This document shows, one piece after another, positions 17,386 to 26,383 of a stretch of 64,000 bases of DNA. A program made the translations under genes and the position numbers. Origin of the DNA: Larkinella humicola (GTDB lineage Bacteria; Bacteroidota; Bacteroidia; Cytophagales; Spirosomataceae); contig NZ_VTWS01000001.1 in assembly GCF_008727875.1 (NCBI RefSeq), forward strand, positions 1,488,001-1,552,000, written 5' to 3'. Each line of letters starts with the position of its first letter. Positions within the stretch are counted from its first letter, which is position 1. A model generated the notes under the pieces. That model was not told where the DNA came from, searched no databases, and worked only from the letters and a program-made list of their open reading frames with translations.

Positions 17386-18174
17386 TCAGTCCTGAAACTC
17401 AACCTCGCTCCAGCATTCGGGCTGGTGGGTATCATAGACGCCGTGTGGAGTGAGCACCATGGCCTGATGCACCTGCGAACCGGAAACCGGCACTTTCTGA
17501 AAACGGCCCAGAAACATCCGCCAGCGGTCGCCGTTTTGGGGAGGCAGGGAGCGGCCGTTGGCCAGCCACGTCAGGCTCTGCCACGGAATGGCAATCTCCA
17601 AAGTCCAGCCCCGGTCAATGTCCCGATTATCGTTCAGGCTGCCGTCAAGGCGGACGGCGGTTTGCAAACCAGGCAGATCGTAGTTCAGAAATGCCCAACG
17701 GAGGCCGCGCGGGTGATTTCCGTACCAGAATGTAGCATCGGCGCGGTCGAAGTTGCCGCCAAACGTCATGGCCTGCGGATGATGGACATCGAAAAGCGGC
17801 ACATCAAACCGGCTCCCTTTCGCGTAGGCATCGCGCCAGATAAAAAACACTTCATACACGGTGTTGCGGGCATTGACCTCCAGTTCGTAGTAACAATCGC
17901 CCCCGTCGATGAGCACTTCCAGGTCGTTCTCCTGAAAAATAATCGAATCCCGTTCCGTCAGATGGGCTTCCAGATAAGGTTCTTCGGCCACGAAGGCGAT
18001 GTAGAGAAAGTGGTCATTCCAGCACAGGGCGGTTCGCGTATCGTAGAGCCCCGGACCGGCGGTCACCATGTCCACAAAGCGGGGGCTCCAGGTGGCCGAC
18101 TGCCAGGCCGGTTTGGTCAGATCACCATTGATTTCCAGGGTTTCCGTAATTTTTCGAGCGGTATAGTCGGGCAT
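17386..18174 (-). CDS. CBM9-like carbohydrate-binding domain protein
   Basis: A 262-residue protein made of one family 9-like module. Recognisable parts are TLEINGDLTKPAWQSATWSP at the start, TALCWNDHFLYIAFVAEEP, and the NDLEVLIDGGDCYYELEVNA block that follows. WTLEIAIPWQSL and DRWRMFLGRF near the end complete the fold. There is no signal peptide, which is unusual for a carbohydrate-binding module, although this lone form is frequent in Bacteroidota. A -7 promoter element sits 19 bases before the start, implying a very short leader. It lies 77 bases upstream of the GH3-like gene and may share its transcript. Ligand unknown. Confidence 0.82.
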   Translation of the reverse strand: MPDYTARKITETLEINGDLTKPAWQSATWSPRFVDMVTAGPGLYDTRTALCWNDHFLYIAFVAEEPYLEAHLTERDSIIFQENDLEVLIDGGDCYYELEVNARNTVYEVFFIWRDAYAKGSRFDVPLFDVHHPQAMTFGGNFDRADATFWYGNHPRGLRWAFLNYDLPGLQTAVRLDGSLNDNRDIDRGWTLEIAIPWQSLTWLANGRSLPPQNGDRWRMFLGRFQKVPVSGSQVHQAMVLTPHGVYDTHQPECWSEVEFQD

Positions 18175-18192
18175 AGGGGAGGGTTATTTTGG

Positions 18193-18200
18193 CAAATATA
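18193..18200 (-). promoter_or_regulatory. -7 promoter element for the CBM9-like gene
   Basis: TATATTTG on the minus strand matches TAnnTTTG. The predicted transcription start is about 12 bases before the ATG at 18174. Confidence 0.55.
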
Positions 18201-18262
18201 CGCGGGTTTACCAGCCCAGGAACCGCTCCGGCTCTAAAAAAGAACCCGTCAGTCTTCATAGA

Positions 18263-18302
18263 TAGGACTTACGTCTGATAATTCAATCACACGTAAGTCC
18301 TA
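18263..18302 (-). terminator. Inverted repeat at the 3' end of the 106-residue gene
   Basis: Perfect 12-bp arms (TAGGACTTACGT, 18263-18274, and its complement 18291-18302) enclose 16 bases. The right arm contains the stop codon of the minus-strand gene, so the hairpin is probably its terminator. No strong T-run follows. Confidence 0.5.
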
Positions 18303-18620
18303 ATACAGATGGTCGATAATTTTATCGGCAATATCCACACTGTCCATTTCACGGAGTTCGAATTGGGAAAAATAGCCGATCACTTCGAGCCGGTTCAGCT
18401 CACAATACTGGTGCATCCGGCGCGCGACCTCCGAGTTTCCTTTGGCAAAAGTCAGATCGAAATGAACCGCCCGCGTGGTGGGTTTGCAAAACAATACGTA
18501 CTCCGAATCATCGGATTCGTCCAGAGGGTGCCCCCATTCATTCAGGGCCTTGTCAAAAGCCGTCCGCACCGTTTTGGCAATGGGCTTAATGTCGGCGACG
18601 GTAAATTTCTCGGTCCTCAT
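18300..18620 (-). CDS. Conserved hypothetical protein, 106 residues
   Basis: A small soluble protein starting at the ATG at 18620 (MRTEKFTVADIKPIAKTVR). It has an acidic centre (NEWGHPLDESDDSEYV) and the pattern EVARRMHQYCELNRLEV. No signal peptide, membrane helix or catalytic motif is evident and I do not recognise the family. Codon use matches the neighbours and the frame ends inside a hairpin, which supports a real gene. It is oriented with the CBM9 gene but has its own likely terminator. Confidence 0.6.
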   Translation of the reverse strand: MRTEKFTVADIKPIAKTVRTAFDKALNEWGHPLDESDDSEYVLFCKPTTRAVHFDLTFAKGNSEVARRMHQYCELNRLEVIGYFSQFELREMDSVDIADKIIDHLY

Positions 18621-18689
18621 GCGTTTGTCTTTTTGCGAAAGTACGGCGGCAAACCGGATTACCGGTACGGACTCCGCAAATGACTTGGC

Positions 18690-18932
18690 TCAAGTCGCTT
18701 CGGGGTCCACGACTTTCGCCAGATGATAAGACTGGGTGTCAAAATCACTTCTGACCTGAAAAAGATCGATCCCCAGCGCCCCTGGACCCACATCAGGCGA
18801 TTCAATTTTTATGGGATCACCGAATTGGGCAAGTACGTCAGCCGGAACCCCGGAAAAGTCGTCCTCTTTTTCGACTGGAAGAACCAGATACCAGTTTTCG
18901 TGAATACTGGATTGATAGATATGGGTGATCAT
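18690..18932 (-). CDS. YcgL-like small protein (tentative)
   Basis: I start this gene at the ATG at 18932, giving 80 residues (MITHIYQSSIHENWYLVLP). The longer open frame above it only translates an upstream direct-repeat operator and is not believable. The sequence IYQSS, then KEDDFSGVPADVLAQFGDP, resembles the YcgL domain core of gammaproteobacteria (IYRSS, DDFSRVP...L...FG.P). That domain's role is unknown. It would be a small cytoplasmic protein. It is divergent from kup, and the shared region carries paired 21-bp-spaced repeats. Confidence 0.6.
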   Translation of the reverse strand: MITHIYQSSIHENWYLVLPVEKEDDFSGVPADVLAQFGDPIKIESPDVGPGALGIDLFQVRSDFDTQSYHLAKVVDPEAT

Positions 18933-19043
18933 CGTTTGAATGGGTTTGAATACGATTAAAACTCCGTTCAACCCGTTGTGTTCGAAAGACAATACCAGAA
19001 GGACGCGAGTGCATACGTGCGGGTACTGGTGGGTGGTTCTTTT

Positions 19044-19073
19044 CCAAAATGAAAAACGACCACACCAAAATGA
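19044..19073 (+). promoter_or_regulatory. Paired 9-bp direct repeats, LytTR-type operator candidate upstream of kup
   Basis: CCAAAATGA occurs at 19044-19052 and again at 19065-19073, exactly 21 bases apart (9-bp boxes with a 12-bp gap). This geometry is the known binding mode of LytTR response regulators. A similar array precedes the LytTR system at 55.4 kb. It lies about 150 bases before kup and about 110 before the YcgL-like gene. Confidence 0.45.
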
Positions 19074-19224
19074 AAAGGTCAACGGAGAGCAAATCAGGAC
19101 CCCATTTCTTAGTAGACTGCCTGTCAGGGACATATAAAATAACTACAGGTATGGCACACATTTGGATTGGATCATTTTCAACTACCTCATTCTTTCCGGC
19201 GCATTGGCAGATTCGGGGTCTTTC

Positions 19225-21168
19225 ATGGAACACAAGCAACAGTTGGATAAAGTAACGGCCGCCGGTTTGCTGGTAGCCATGGGTATTATTTTCGGCGACA
19301 TTGGTACGTCTCCTCTGTATGTTCTCTCGGCCATTCTGGGTCCCTCCCAGCCGATCCGGTCGGATGTTGTTCGGGGAGCTATTTCCTGCATCTTCTGGAC
19401 GCTAACTCTGCAAACCACCGTTAAATACGTCATCCTGATCCTGCGGGCCGACAACAAGGGCGAGGGCGGCATTTTTGCCCTCTACGCGCTGGTGCGCAGG
19501 CACGCCAAATGGCTCACCATTCCCGCCGTCATTGGCGGCAGTGCGCTGCTGGCGGATGGCATCATTACCCCGCCGGTTTCGGTTTCATCCGCCGTCGAGG
19601 GACTGGAGCTTCTGTATCCAGACATTCCCACGGTTCCCATCGTCATTGGTATTCTGACGGTTCTGTTTTTGATTCAGGCCCTGGGCACCAGCGTCGTCGG
19701 AACCGCCTTTGGCCCCGTCATGCTGCTTTGGTTCATCATGCTGGGAACCCTGGGGTTGATCCACATCGCGGATTCACCCGGTATTTTGAGTGCCGTCAAT
19801 CCGTATTATGCCTGGTGGCTGCTGGCGGAGTATCCGGGTGGGTTCTGGCTCCTGGGCTCGGTTTTTCTCTGCACGACCGGTGCGGAAGCCTTGTATTCCG
19901 ATCTGGGCCACTGCGGACGGGGCAACATCCGCATTAGCTGGATCTTTGTAAAGTCGTGCCTGCTGTTGAATTATTTCGGCCAGGGTGCCTGGCTCCTGAC
20001 GATGGAAGGCCAGGCGCTGGGAAATCACAAACCTTTCTATGCGCTCATGCCCGACTGGTTTCTCTTCGCCGGCATTGGCATTGCGACAGCCGCAACGGTT
20101 ATTGCCAGCCAAGCCCTGATTACCGGCTCGTTCACCCTGATCAGTGAAGCGATCCGGTTAAACCTGTGGCCTAAGGTGATTCTGCGCTATCCATCCGTCA
20201 AAAAAGGGCAGCTCTATGTGCCCAGCATCAACCTCTTGCTGTGGCTCGGTTGCGTTGGGGTTGTGCTTTATTTTCGGGAATCGGCCAACATGGAGGCTGC
20301 CTACGGATTGGCCATCACCCTGACGATGCTGATGACCACCATCCTGATGACGTATTATTTATACAGCCACCGGTATAAAGCCTGGGGCGTCGTGCTGTTT
20401 CTGGTCGTCTATGTCCTGCTGGAAGGCGCCTTTCTGGTCGCCAATCTCATCAAGTTTCCCCACGGCGGCTGGGTGTCGCTCTTCATTGGCTCCGCCATTG
20501 CGGTGGTAATGTATACCTGGCTCCGGGCATTTTACATCAAACTCCGGTTGACGGAATACGTCCGAATCGACCATTACCTGAAACCGCTCATCGAACTGAG
20601 CCGGGATATCAGCATTCCGAAATATGCCACGCACCTGGTGTTTATGAGCAATGCCGCCCGCCAGTCCGAAATTGAATCCAAGGTCATTTATTCCATCTTT
20701 CAGAAGCGCCCCAAACGGGCCGATATCTTCTGGTTTGTCCACGTGGACACGACGGATGACCCGTATACGATGGAGTACAAGGTCAATACGATTGCGACCG
20801 ACGATGTGTATAAAATCACGTTCCGGCTGGGGTTTCGGGTGGAGCAGCGGATTAACCTGTTTTTCCGGAAGGTGATTGAAGATCTGGTTAAAAACAAGGA
20901 AGTGGACATCACCAGCCGCTACGAATCCCTCAGTCGTCAGCATGTCATTGGTGATTTTCGGTTTGTGGTGCTGGAGAAATTTCTCTCCTTCGAGAACGAC
21001 CTGCCCTGGATGGAGCGACTGATCATGAACCTGTATTTTTTCATCAAACGGTTTACGACCGCCGAGGACCGCTGGTTTGGCCTCGACAGCAGTTCCGTCA
21101 AAATCGAGAAAGTACCGCTGGTGATTCGTCCGGTCGAAAACATCAAACTCAAACGAATCGACGCCTGA
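19225..21168 (+). CDS. kup: Kup/HAK-type potassium uptake transporter
   Basis: I use the ATG at 19225 (MEHKQQLDKVTAAGLL), giving 647 residues. The upstream TTG at 19162 would add 21 residues of doubtful sequence. Kup proteins import potassium with protons across the inner membrane. The signature is intact: AMGIIFGDIGTSPLYVL in the first helix, RADNKGEGGIFALYAL, ADGIITPPVSVSSAVEGLEL, and a TGAEALYSDLGHCG motif. About twelve membrane helices are followed by a cytoplasmic C-terminal domain ending near residue 645. Two 21-bp-spaced repeats upstream suggest control by a LytTR regulator. It converges on a hybrid kinase with 46 bases between the stops. Confidence 0.93.
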   Translation: MEHKQQLDKVTAAGLLVAMGIIFGDIGTSPLYVLSAILGPSQPIRSDVVRGAISCIFWTLTLQTTVKYVILILRADNKGEGGIFALYALVRRHAKWLTIPAVIGGSALLADGIITPPVSVSSAVEGLELLYPDIPTVPIVIGILTVLFLIQALGTSVVGTAFGPVMLLWFIMLGTLGLIHIADSPGILSAVNPYYAWWLLAEYPGGFWLLGSVFLCTTGAEALYSDLGHCGRGNIRISWIFVKSCLLLNYFGQGAWLLTMEGQALGNHKPFYALMPDWFLFAGIGIATAATVIASQALITGSFTLISEAIRLNLWPKVILRYPSVKKGQLYVPSINLLLWLGCVGVVLYFRESANMEAAYGLAITLTMLMTTILMTYYLYSHRYKAWGVVLFLVVYVLLEGAFLVANLIKFPHGGWVSLFIGSAIAVVMYTWLRAFYIKLRLTEYVRIDHYLKPLIELSRDISIPKYATHLVFMSNAARQSEIESKVIYSIFQKRPKRADIFWFVHVDTTDDPYTMEYKVNTIATDDVYKITFRLGFRVEQRINLFFRKVIEDLVKNKEVDITSRYESLSRQHVIGDFRFVVLEKFLSFENDLPWMERLIMNLYFFIKRFTTAEDRWFGLDSSSVKIEKVPLVIRPVENIKLKRIDA

Positions 21169-21214
21169 GCGTCGGAGTCTGCAACAGATGAACCGGTGAA
21201 TCGAAAAAAGTCCG

Positions 21215-24049
21215 CTACCCCCCACTCGCCCGCTCCCCCGAATTAGCCTCCAGAACCGCCTGGATCACCGGCAGTTCCGATTCCAGTACCAGCAAATACT
21301 GCCGGATCAGCGGGGTGATTTCAGACAGGGCCTTTTTGTCGGCAATCAGGGCTTCCGTGGCCGTGATGAGTCGGGCGGCCTCGTTCAGACCAAAGGTCTG
21401 AATGACGGCTTTTTGAGTGTGAATCAGCCGCTTAATAGCGAGCAGATCGCCTTCTTCCAGCGACTGTTGCAATTGTTGAATCTCCACTGGCGTCTGGTTC
21501 AGAAACAACGTCATCATTTCAACCGCAAAATCCATGTCATGCCCGACGGCTTCCAGGAGCGGTTCCACCGAGAAACTGGGTTTCGGCGTCATATACACTT
21601 TTTCGGTTTGAACTTTGGCCGGCGCGACCGGCAGGTATTTACGCATAATTCGTTGTAACTCTTCGATTTGGAACGGTTTGGGTATAAAATCATTCATGCC
21701 GGCCTGCAAACACTGTTCCCGTTCGTTGGCCAGCGCGTGGGCGGTCATGGCGATAATCGGCACCTGGCTTTTGAGCGTCGTTCGGATCTGGGTGGTGGTG
21801 GTATACCCGTCCATCACCGGCATCTGAATGTCCATTAATACCAGATCGACCTCTTCTTTCTGAAGAACAGAGAGGGCTTCCTGACCATTTTCGGCTACCT
21901 GCGCCCGGTAGCCCAGCCGGTTGAGCACCTGAAGGGCCAGTCGCTGGTTCATCACGTTGTCTTCTACCACCAGAATGGTCACCTCGCGGCCCCCAGGCCC
22001 GGATGGCGCCAGGGTCAGATCGGCCTCGTGTTCGGGCTGATGGGGCGCTATTTTATACGGAATTTCCACCGTAAACGTAGAGCCTTCCCCCGTTTTGCTT
22101 TCCACCTTGATCCAGCCGCCCTGCATTTCGGTCAGCGACTTGACAATGTTCAGGCCCAGCCCCGTACCGCCGTAATACCGTGTCGTAAAATCACTGGCTT
22201 GCCGGAACCGTTCAAAAATATGCGGCAGAATGGCCTCTTCCATCCCGATTCCCGTGTCTTCTACCGTAAACCGAACGCGGACACTCTCCGGTGTTTTCTC
22301 CTTCTTTTCAATCCGGACGGCAACCCCGCCCTGTCTGGTAAACTTGATGGCATTGCTGAGCAGATTCAGCAGGATTTGCGTCAGCCGGGTAGGATCGCCC
22401 AGAACGACCGCCGGTAAATCGGGCTCCGCCGTAACCGTCAGCCGCAGATTTTTATCCGTTGCCGAAGCATCGAGCATCGTCCGGATCGAATCGACCAGCG
22501 AACTGATGCTGAACGGAATGCTTTCCAGCGGCAACATCCCCGCTTCGATTTTTGAAATATCAAGAATATCGTTGACGATCGTCAGCAGATTTTTACCGGC
22601 CGTTCGGATGTAATCCACAAATTCCTTTTGCTCCAGATTCAGGGCCGTCGATTCCAGCAGGTTGGAAAACCCCAGAATGGCATTGAGGGGGGTGCGGATT
22701 TCGTGGCTCATATTGGCCAGAAACTGCTTCTCGGTATGCCGGGCATCTTCGGCAACCTGCTTGGCCTGAGCCAGTTCCTGCTCGAGTTGTTTCCGTTGCG
22801 TAATGTCATAATGAATGCCCATCGATCCGATCACGTTCCCGCGCTCGTCGATGATGGGCGCCCCACTGATGATGACCCAAATGCGTTCGCCGTCTTTCCG
22901 GATCAGTTGCATTTCATACGAATTGGCACCGCCTTCCCCACGGAACTTCTGCTGTTTGCCCAGAAATTCCGAAAACTCCTTTGGCACCAGCAATTCGTCG
23001 GCCCGCTGCCCGATCAGTTCGTCTTCCGTATACCCCACCATCTGGCAAAACCGATCATACGCTTGCCGGATCACCTGATTGGCGTCGACTTCGAGCAAAC
23101 CGAGTTCCATCCGGTTCATGATCCCCCGGTATTTCTCTTCACTCCGGCGAATCCGTTCATCATAGCGGTATTTTTCCGTGATGTCGGTAAATTGCCAGAG
23201 GTGGCCCCGATAGTGTCCCTCCTGAAAAATAGGGATATAACTCCAGTCCAGAACGCGCCCATCCAGCAGGCTAACGGACGCATTAGCCACAGTATGCTGC
23301 TGGCGGACAGCGTCTTCCATCTGTTGCCGGAACAAATCCGGGGTGGCAAACAACGCGTCGTTCGGAATGGCCCACTGCTGATAACCGGTCCCGATTAGGT
23401 CGGCAAGTGGCCTGGAAATCCCAAACAGATCACAGTATAGCTGATTGACAACAATAACCGTACGGTTTTCATCTTCAACCAGCACCCCGGTTTGCAGGTT
23501 GGTGATGAGCGAGGTCAGCCGGGCCTGCGTTGTCCGGAATTCATCTTCGTTGATGATGCGATCGGTAATGTCACGGGCTACGGCCACCAGTTCGGGCAGG
23601 TCGTTTTCTCCACCCACCACCCGCAACGTCTGACCAATCCAGACCGTACGGCCGTCTTTGGCCAGCACCGGAAACTCCGTGTAGGAACTCGGCTGCTTGT
23701 TCAGTAACATCTTCTGGTAAAATTCCGCCACAGACGCCCGCCACGACGGCACCACCAGTGTCATGAAACTCAACCCGATAATTTCGTCTTTGGTATACCC
23801 CAGACAGTGTTCGACAACGGAATTGACGAATGTAAAATAACCGTCGATCGACGTTTTGAAAATAATATCCGGCACCGACTCCACCACGTGGCGGTAGTGT
23901 CGTTCACTTGTTTTCAGTTCTTTGTAAAGAAGAAGCTGCTCATGAGCCTTGGAAAGCTGATGGTTTTTTTCTTCCAGAATAGCCTCCGTCTGCCTGCGGA
24001 CTTCTCTTTCAAGAGCCAGTTGGCGTTCGAGGTGCTCTATTGGGGACAT
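21215..24049 (-). CDS. Hybrid sensor kinase: PAS repeats, HisKA, ATPase, receiver and Hpt
   Basis: A 944-residue cytoplasmic hybrid kinase. A coiled coil (EREVRRQTEAILEEKNHQL) leads into about three PAS domains, for example VVESVPDIIFKTSIDGYFTF and GLLEVDANQVIRQAYDRFC. HisKA follows, with His449 in ANMSHEIRTPLNAILGFSN. The ATPase domain has VEDTGIGMEE and GGTGLGLNIVKSL. The receiver domain has ILVVEDNVMNQRL and phosphoacceptor Asp740 in LVLMDIQMPVMDGY. A C-terminal Hpt domain has His877 in LIHTQKAVIQTFG. The chain allows a complete His-Asp-His phosphorelay in one polypeptide, with an unknown final receiver elsewhere. A -7 element only 12 bases upstream predicts a nearly leaderless mRNA. Confidence 0.93.
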   Translation of the reverse strand: MSPIEHLERQLALEREVRRQTEAILEEKNHQLSKAHEQLLLYKELKTSERHYRHVVESVPDIIFKTSIDGYFTFVNSVVEHCLGYTKDEIIGLSFMTLVVPSWRASVAEFYQKMLLNKQPSSYTEFPVLAKDGRTVWIGQTLRVVGGENDLPELVAVARDITDRIINEDEFRTTQARLTSLITNLQTGVLVEDENRTVIVVNQLYCDLFGISRPLADLIGTGYQQWAIPNDALFATPDLFRQQMEDAVRQQHTVANASVSLLDGRVLDWSYIPIFQEGHYRGHLWQFTDITEKYRYDERIRRSEEKYRGIMNRMELGLLEVDANQVIRQAYDRFCQMVGYTEDELIGQRADELLVPKEFSEFLGKQQKFRGEGGANSYEMQLIRKDGERIWVIISGAPIIDERGNVIGSMGIHYDITQRKQLEQELAQAKQVAEDARHTEKQFLANMSHEIRTPLNAILGFSNLLESTALNLEQKEFVDYIRTAGKNLLTIVNDILDISKIEAGMLPLESIPFSISSLVDSIRTMLDASATDKNLRLTVTAEPDLPAVVLGDPTRLTQILLNLLSNAIKFTRQGGVAVRIEKKEKTPESVRVRFTVEDTGIGMEEAILPHIFERFRQASDFTTRYYGGTGLGLNIVKSLTEMQGGWIKVESKTGEGSTFTVEIPYKIAPHQPEHEADLTLAPSGPGGREVTILVVEDNVMNQRLALQVLNRLGYRAQVAENGQEALSVLQKEEVDLVLMDIQMPVMDGYTTTTQIRTTLKSQVPIIAMTAHALANEREQCLQAGMNDFIPKPFQIEELQRIMRKYLPVAPAKVQTEKVYMTPKPSFSVEPLLEAVGHDMDFAVEMMTLFLNQTPVEIQQLQQSLEEGDLLAIKRLIHTQKAVIQTFGLNEAARLITATEALIADKKALSEITPLIRQYLLVLESELPVIQAVLEANSGERASGG

Positions 24050-24405
24050 ATACGGGTTGACAAAGATAAACGGACGGTACCTGTTTCTTCGTTAAGGGCT
24101 TCCGGTAAATAAAGCTTTCTGTTGATGTGAATCAGGCTTCCACGAATCAATTAATCGACAACGAAACAAATTCCAACGGCGGTTTCCCGGCGTTAAGCAC
24201 ACTGGGTCTCCGGCATTGGCTGATGACCTACCAGTATGTTACCAAATTAGTGCTATTGTAAACTTAATGAAGCAACAATTATGCCGTGGACTACCCCGTA
24301 AAGGTAAGAATTCCGTCGGTCTTTTCAGATAATCCGTGTCTGTCCGAAAGAATAAGCGAAACCCTAGCCGTCTAAACCATTCAATTTATCAGACAATTTA
24401 AATTA
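24050..24405. other. Intergenic region
   Basis: About 350 bases between the hybrid kinase start and the terminator of the next minus-strand gene. Apart from the -7 element at 24061-24068 I see no gene, hairpin or RNA signature. Confidence 0.5.
24061..24068 (-). promoter_or_regulatory. -7 promoter element for the hybrid kinase
   Basis: TATCTTTG on the minus strand matches TAnnTTTG. The ATG lies only about 12 bases downstream, so the transcript would have a leader of a few bases. Confidence 0.55.
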
Positions 24406-24450
24406 CAAAAAAAACAGGAAACCCGGTTTTTTGGGCCGGGTTTCCTGTTT
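24406..24450 (-). terminator. Rho-independent terminator
   Basis: Perfect 15-bp arms (24412-24426 with 24436-24450), a nine-base loop and, on the minus strand, eight consecutive T residues. It ends the small secreted-protein gene 22 bases after its stop. Confidence 0.9.
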
Positions 24451-24471
24451 AATAATTCGAATGCTGAGTGA

Positions 24472-24864
24472 TTAGTTCATGCTTACCAGACGCTGCGATT
24501 CAACCACGGGTGTTTTGGTTTGCAGTTTTACGGTTTTAACCTCCGTGTTGGCGCCATCGGAGATTTCCACTTTGTAGACCCCGTCTTCCAGTTGATACAA
24601 ATCAAACCGGATGGTCGTGATCTCGTGGCCCTCGCCCAATCGTTTGGTAGCCAGCGTCCGGCCTTCGCTGTTGATAAGCCGAATATTGATTTTACTGTCG
24701 GTTTCTTTCTGAACGTTTACACTCACCTTCATGCTGTTGATCATGGGATAAACGGCCGATTGAAACGTTGATTTTGGTTTAACTTTTTCGTGGTTGTCAG
24801 CAGCAAACGTGGTTGAAACGGCAAAAGTCAAAGCCAGTAAAGTGGAAGCGAATAGCGTTTTCAT
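24472..24864 (-). CDS. Small secreted protein, beta-sandwich type
   Basis: A 130-residue protein with a clear signal peptide (MKTLFASTLLALTFAVSTTFA). The mature part has strands such as MKVSVNVQKETDSKINIRLI, EGRTLATKRLG and YQLEDGVYKVEISDG. This resembles the single Ig-like or sorting-domain-like modules of small secreted Bacteroidota proteins, in which the G.Y.v.i pattern is usual. No catalytic residue is apparent and the function is unknown. It has its own promoter (TACCTTTG at 24933-24940) and a strong terminator, so it is an independent and possibly well-expressed gene. Confidence 0.8.
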   Translation of the reverse strand: MKTLFASTLLALTFAVSTTFAADNHEKVKPKSTFQSAVYPMINSMKVSVNVQKETDSKINIRLINSEGRTLATKRLGEGHEITTIRFDLYQLEDGVYKVEISDGANTEVKTVKLQTKTPVVESQRLVSMN

Positions 24865-24932
24865 AAGATTTGTTGTTTAAGGATGTTCGTGTTTTGTGTT
24901 GTTTACTGCCTGGATCGGCCGTTTTGATGATT

Positions 24933-24940
24933 CAAAGGTA
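24933..24940 (-). promoter_or_regulatory. -7 promoter element for the small secreted protein
   Basis: TACCTTTG on the minus strand matches TAnnTTTG exactly, implying a leader of about 60 bases. Confidence 0.55.
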
Positions 24941-25049
24941 GTTTTTCATAAGGTACCTTGCTATGCATAGTACTTTGGCGGCAAAAATACCGGGGCGAAT
25001 GGTCAATAAACCGGATGAGATTTCGGAGGACCTTCCGAGTCGGCGTTTT

Positions 25050-26216
25050 TCAGGCTTTTTTGGGTGCCTTTTTCTGCTGACCAATGCCAAACTGATCGCC
25101 CGCGGCCACGGCTTTTCCACCACTGAAATGGATTTCAACCATCTTCTCGCTCTGCACCCAGTTGTAATTCGAATCCTCCAGGCTGGTGATAATTTTACGT
25201 GTTTTCACCTCAATGACATCCCCGGTAGACGGATAGGCGTATTTTCCGTCCACACTGAACGTAATCCAGCCCGGCATGTCACGCACCAGAATAGAGGTTT
25301 TCTGAACCGGCGGCATCACGGTATTGTCAAAAACGTGCAGCCGGTTGTTGGCACCGTCGCACAGCCAGATCTCCTTTTCATCGGGTGTCATCCCAATCCC
25401 GTGGCTTGGACAGCCGTGGCGTTTTACCTCGCCGATGTTGAAGCCCTCCACCACCACGCGGTGCAGAAACCGGCCGCTCACCAGATCGCCCACCTCGAAG
25501 CCCAGCAACCCGTTGACGTTTACGTATACCAGAGACTGCGAACCGTTGATGGTAAACGGACGAATGTCGGCCCCAAACGGCCCGACTTTTTTGGTGACCG
25601 TGTGCGTTTTTGCGTCAGCTACGTTCAACATTGTCGATTTCAACCCGGCCAGGTACACAAAATTCCCATCCGGTCCATAAATGGTATTGTGCGAACCCGA
25701 ATTGGTCACAATTTTGGTGATGACGTCGCCGGTTTTGGCATCCACCACCGTCCAGAATTCTTTTTCCAGCGAAGGCATGTAAATCGTTTTTCCGTCCGGC
25801 GAAATCGAAATCCGGTCGACACCGCCTTCGTATTCTTTTTCCCACAACACTTTTTCGGTCGTCAGGTCTAGGCATTGCAACGCTTCCAGCGTGCTGATGT
25901 ACAAGCAGTTGGTAGCCAGGCTAACATCCACGCCCTTCACATTCGATGGTTTTCCGTTCTTCTGAAAACCCTTCGTCGGGATAAATTTCACAAACCGGTG
26001 GTGGTTATCAATGTCGAAAACCTGAATCCCGTGTCCGCCGTAGCCCAGGTAATTCCGCACACCCGGCGTTACGACATACAGATACCGCTGCGCTTTCGGC
26101 GCGGGTTTCACCAGGAAATGGCTGTTTTTTTCGGTAGAGGTAAAAACCCAGGCCGTCGTAAATGTAAGCAACAGCCCGCCAAACAGAAAGCATGAAATCA
26201 TTCGTGTCGGTTTCAT
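25050..26216 (-). CDS. Secreted YncE-like beta-propeller protein
   Basis: A 388-residue protein with an N-terminal signal or anchor (MISCFLFGGLLLTFTTAWVF). Repeated propeller blades follow: GIQVFDIDNHHRFVKFIP, GVDRISISPDGKTIYMPS, HNTIYGPDGNFVYLAGL and HGIGMTPDEKEIWLCDGANN. These match the YncE/YVTN group of seven-bladed propellers, whose members bind ligands or serve as lyases. The conserved histidines in GCPSHGIGMTPDEKEIW could be functional. The C-terminus is Lys-rich (QQKKAPKKA). No neighbouring gene suggests a substrate. It is divergent from the alpha/beta hydrolase. Confidence 0.8.
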   Translation of the reverse strand: MKPTRMISCFLFGGLLLTFTTAWVFTSTEKNSHFLVKPAPKAQRYLYVVTPGVRNYLGYGGHGIQVFDIDNHHRFVKFIPTKGFQKNGKPSNVKGVDVSLATNCLYISTLEALQCLDLTTEKVLWEKEYEGGVDRISISPDGKTIYMPSLEKEFWTVVDAKTGDVITKIVTNSGSHNTIYGPDGNFVYLAGLKSTMLNVADAKTHTVTKKVGPFGADIRPFTINGSQSLVYVNVNGLLGFEVGDLVSGRFLHRVVVEGFNIGEVKRHGCPSHGIGMTPDEKEIWLCDGANNRLHVFDNTVMPPVQKTSILVRDMPGWITFSVDGKYAYPSTGDVIEVKTRKIITSLEDSNYNWVQSEKMVEIHFSGGKAVAAGDQFGIGQQKKAPKKA

Positions 26217-26383
26217 TTCAGGAGGATTTAGGATGTTATTATCGACGAATGAAGAAAAAATTCAGCCCAATCTACCCGCCCCAGGCCCGGTAAAGACCGG
26301 CGGTCGACGTTGCCAAACAGATGGATTGAAAACCATCCGATTCGGACTGGAGTTGGTAGGTATAACGAAACCGTATTCAGACT

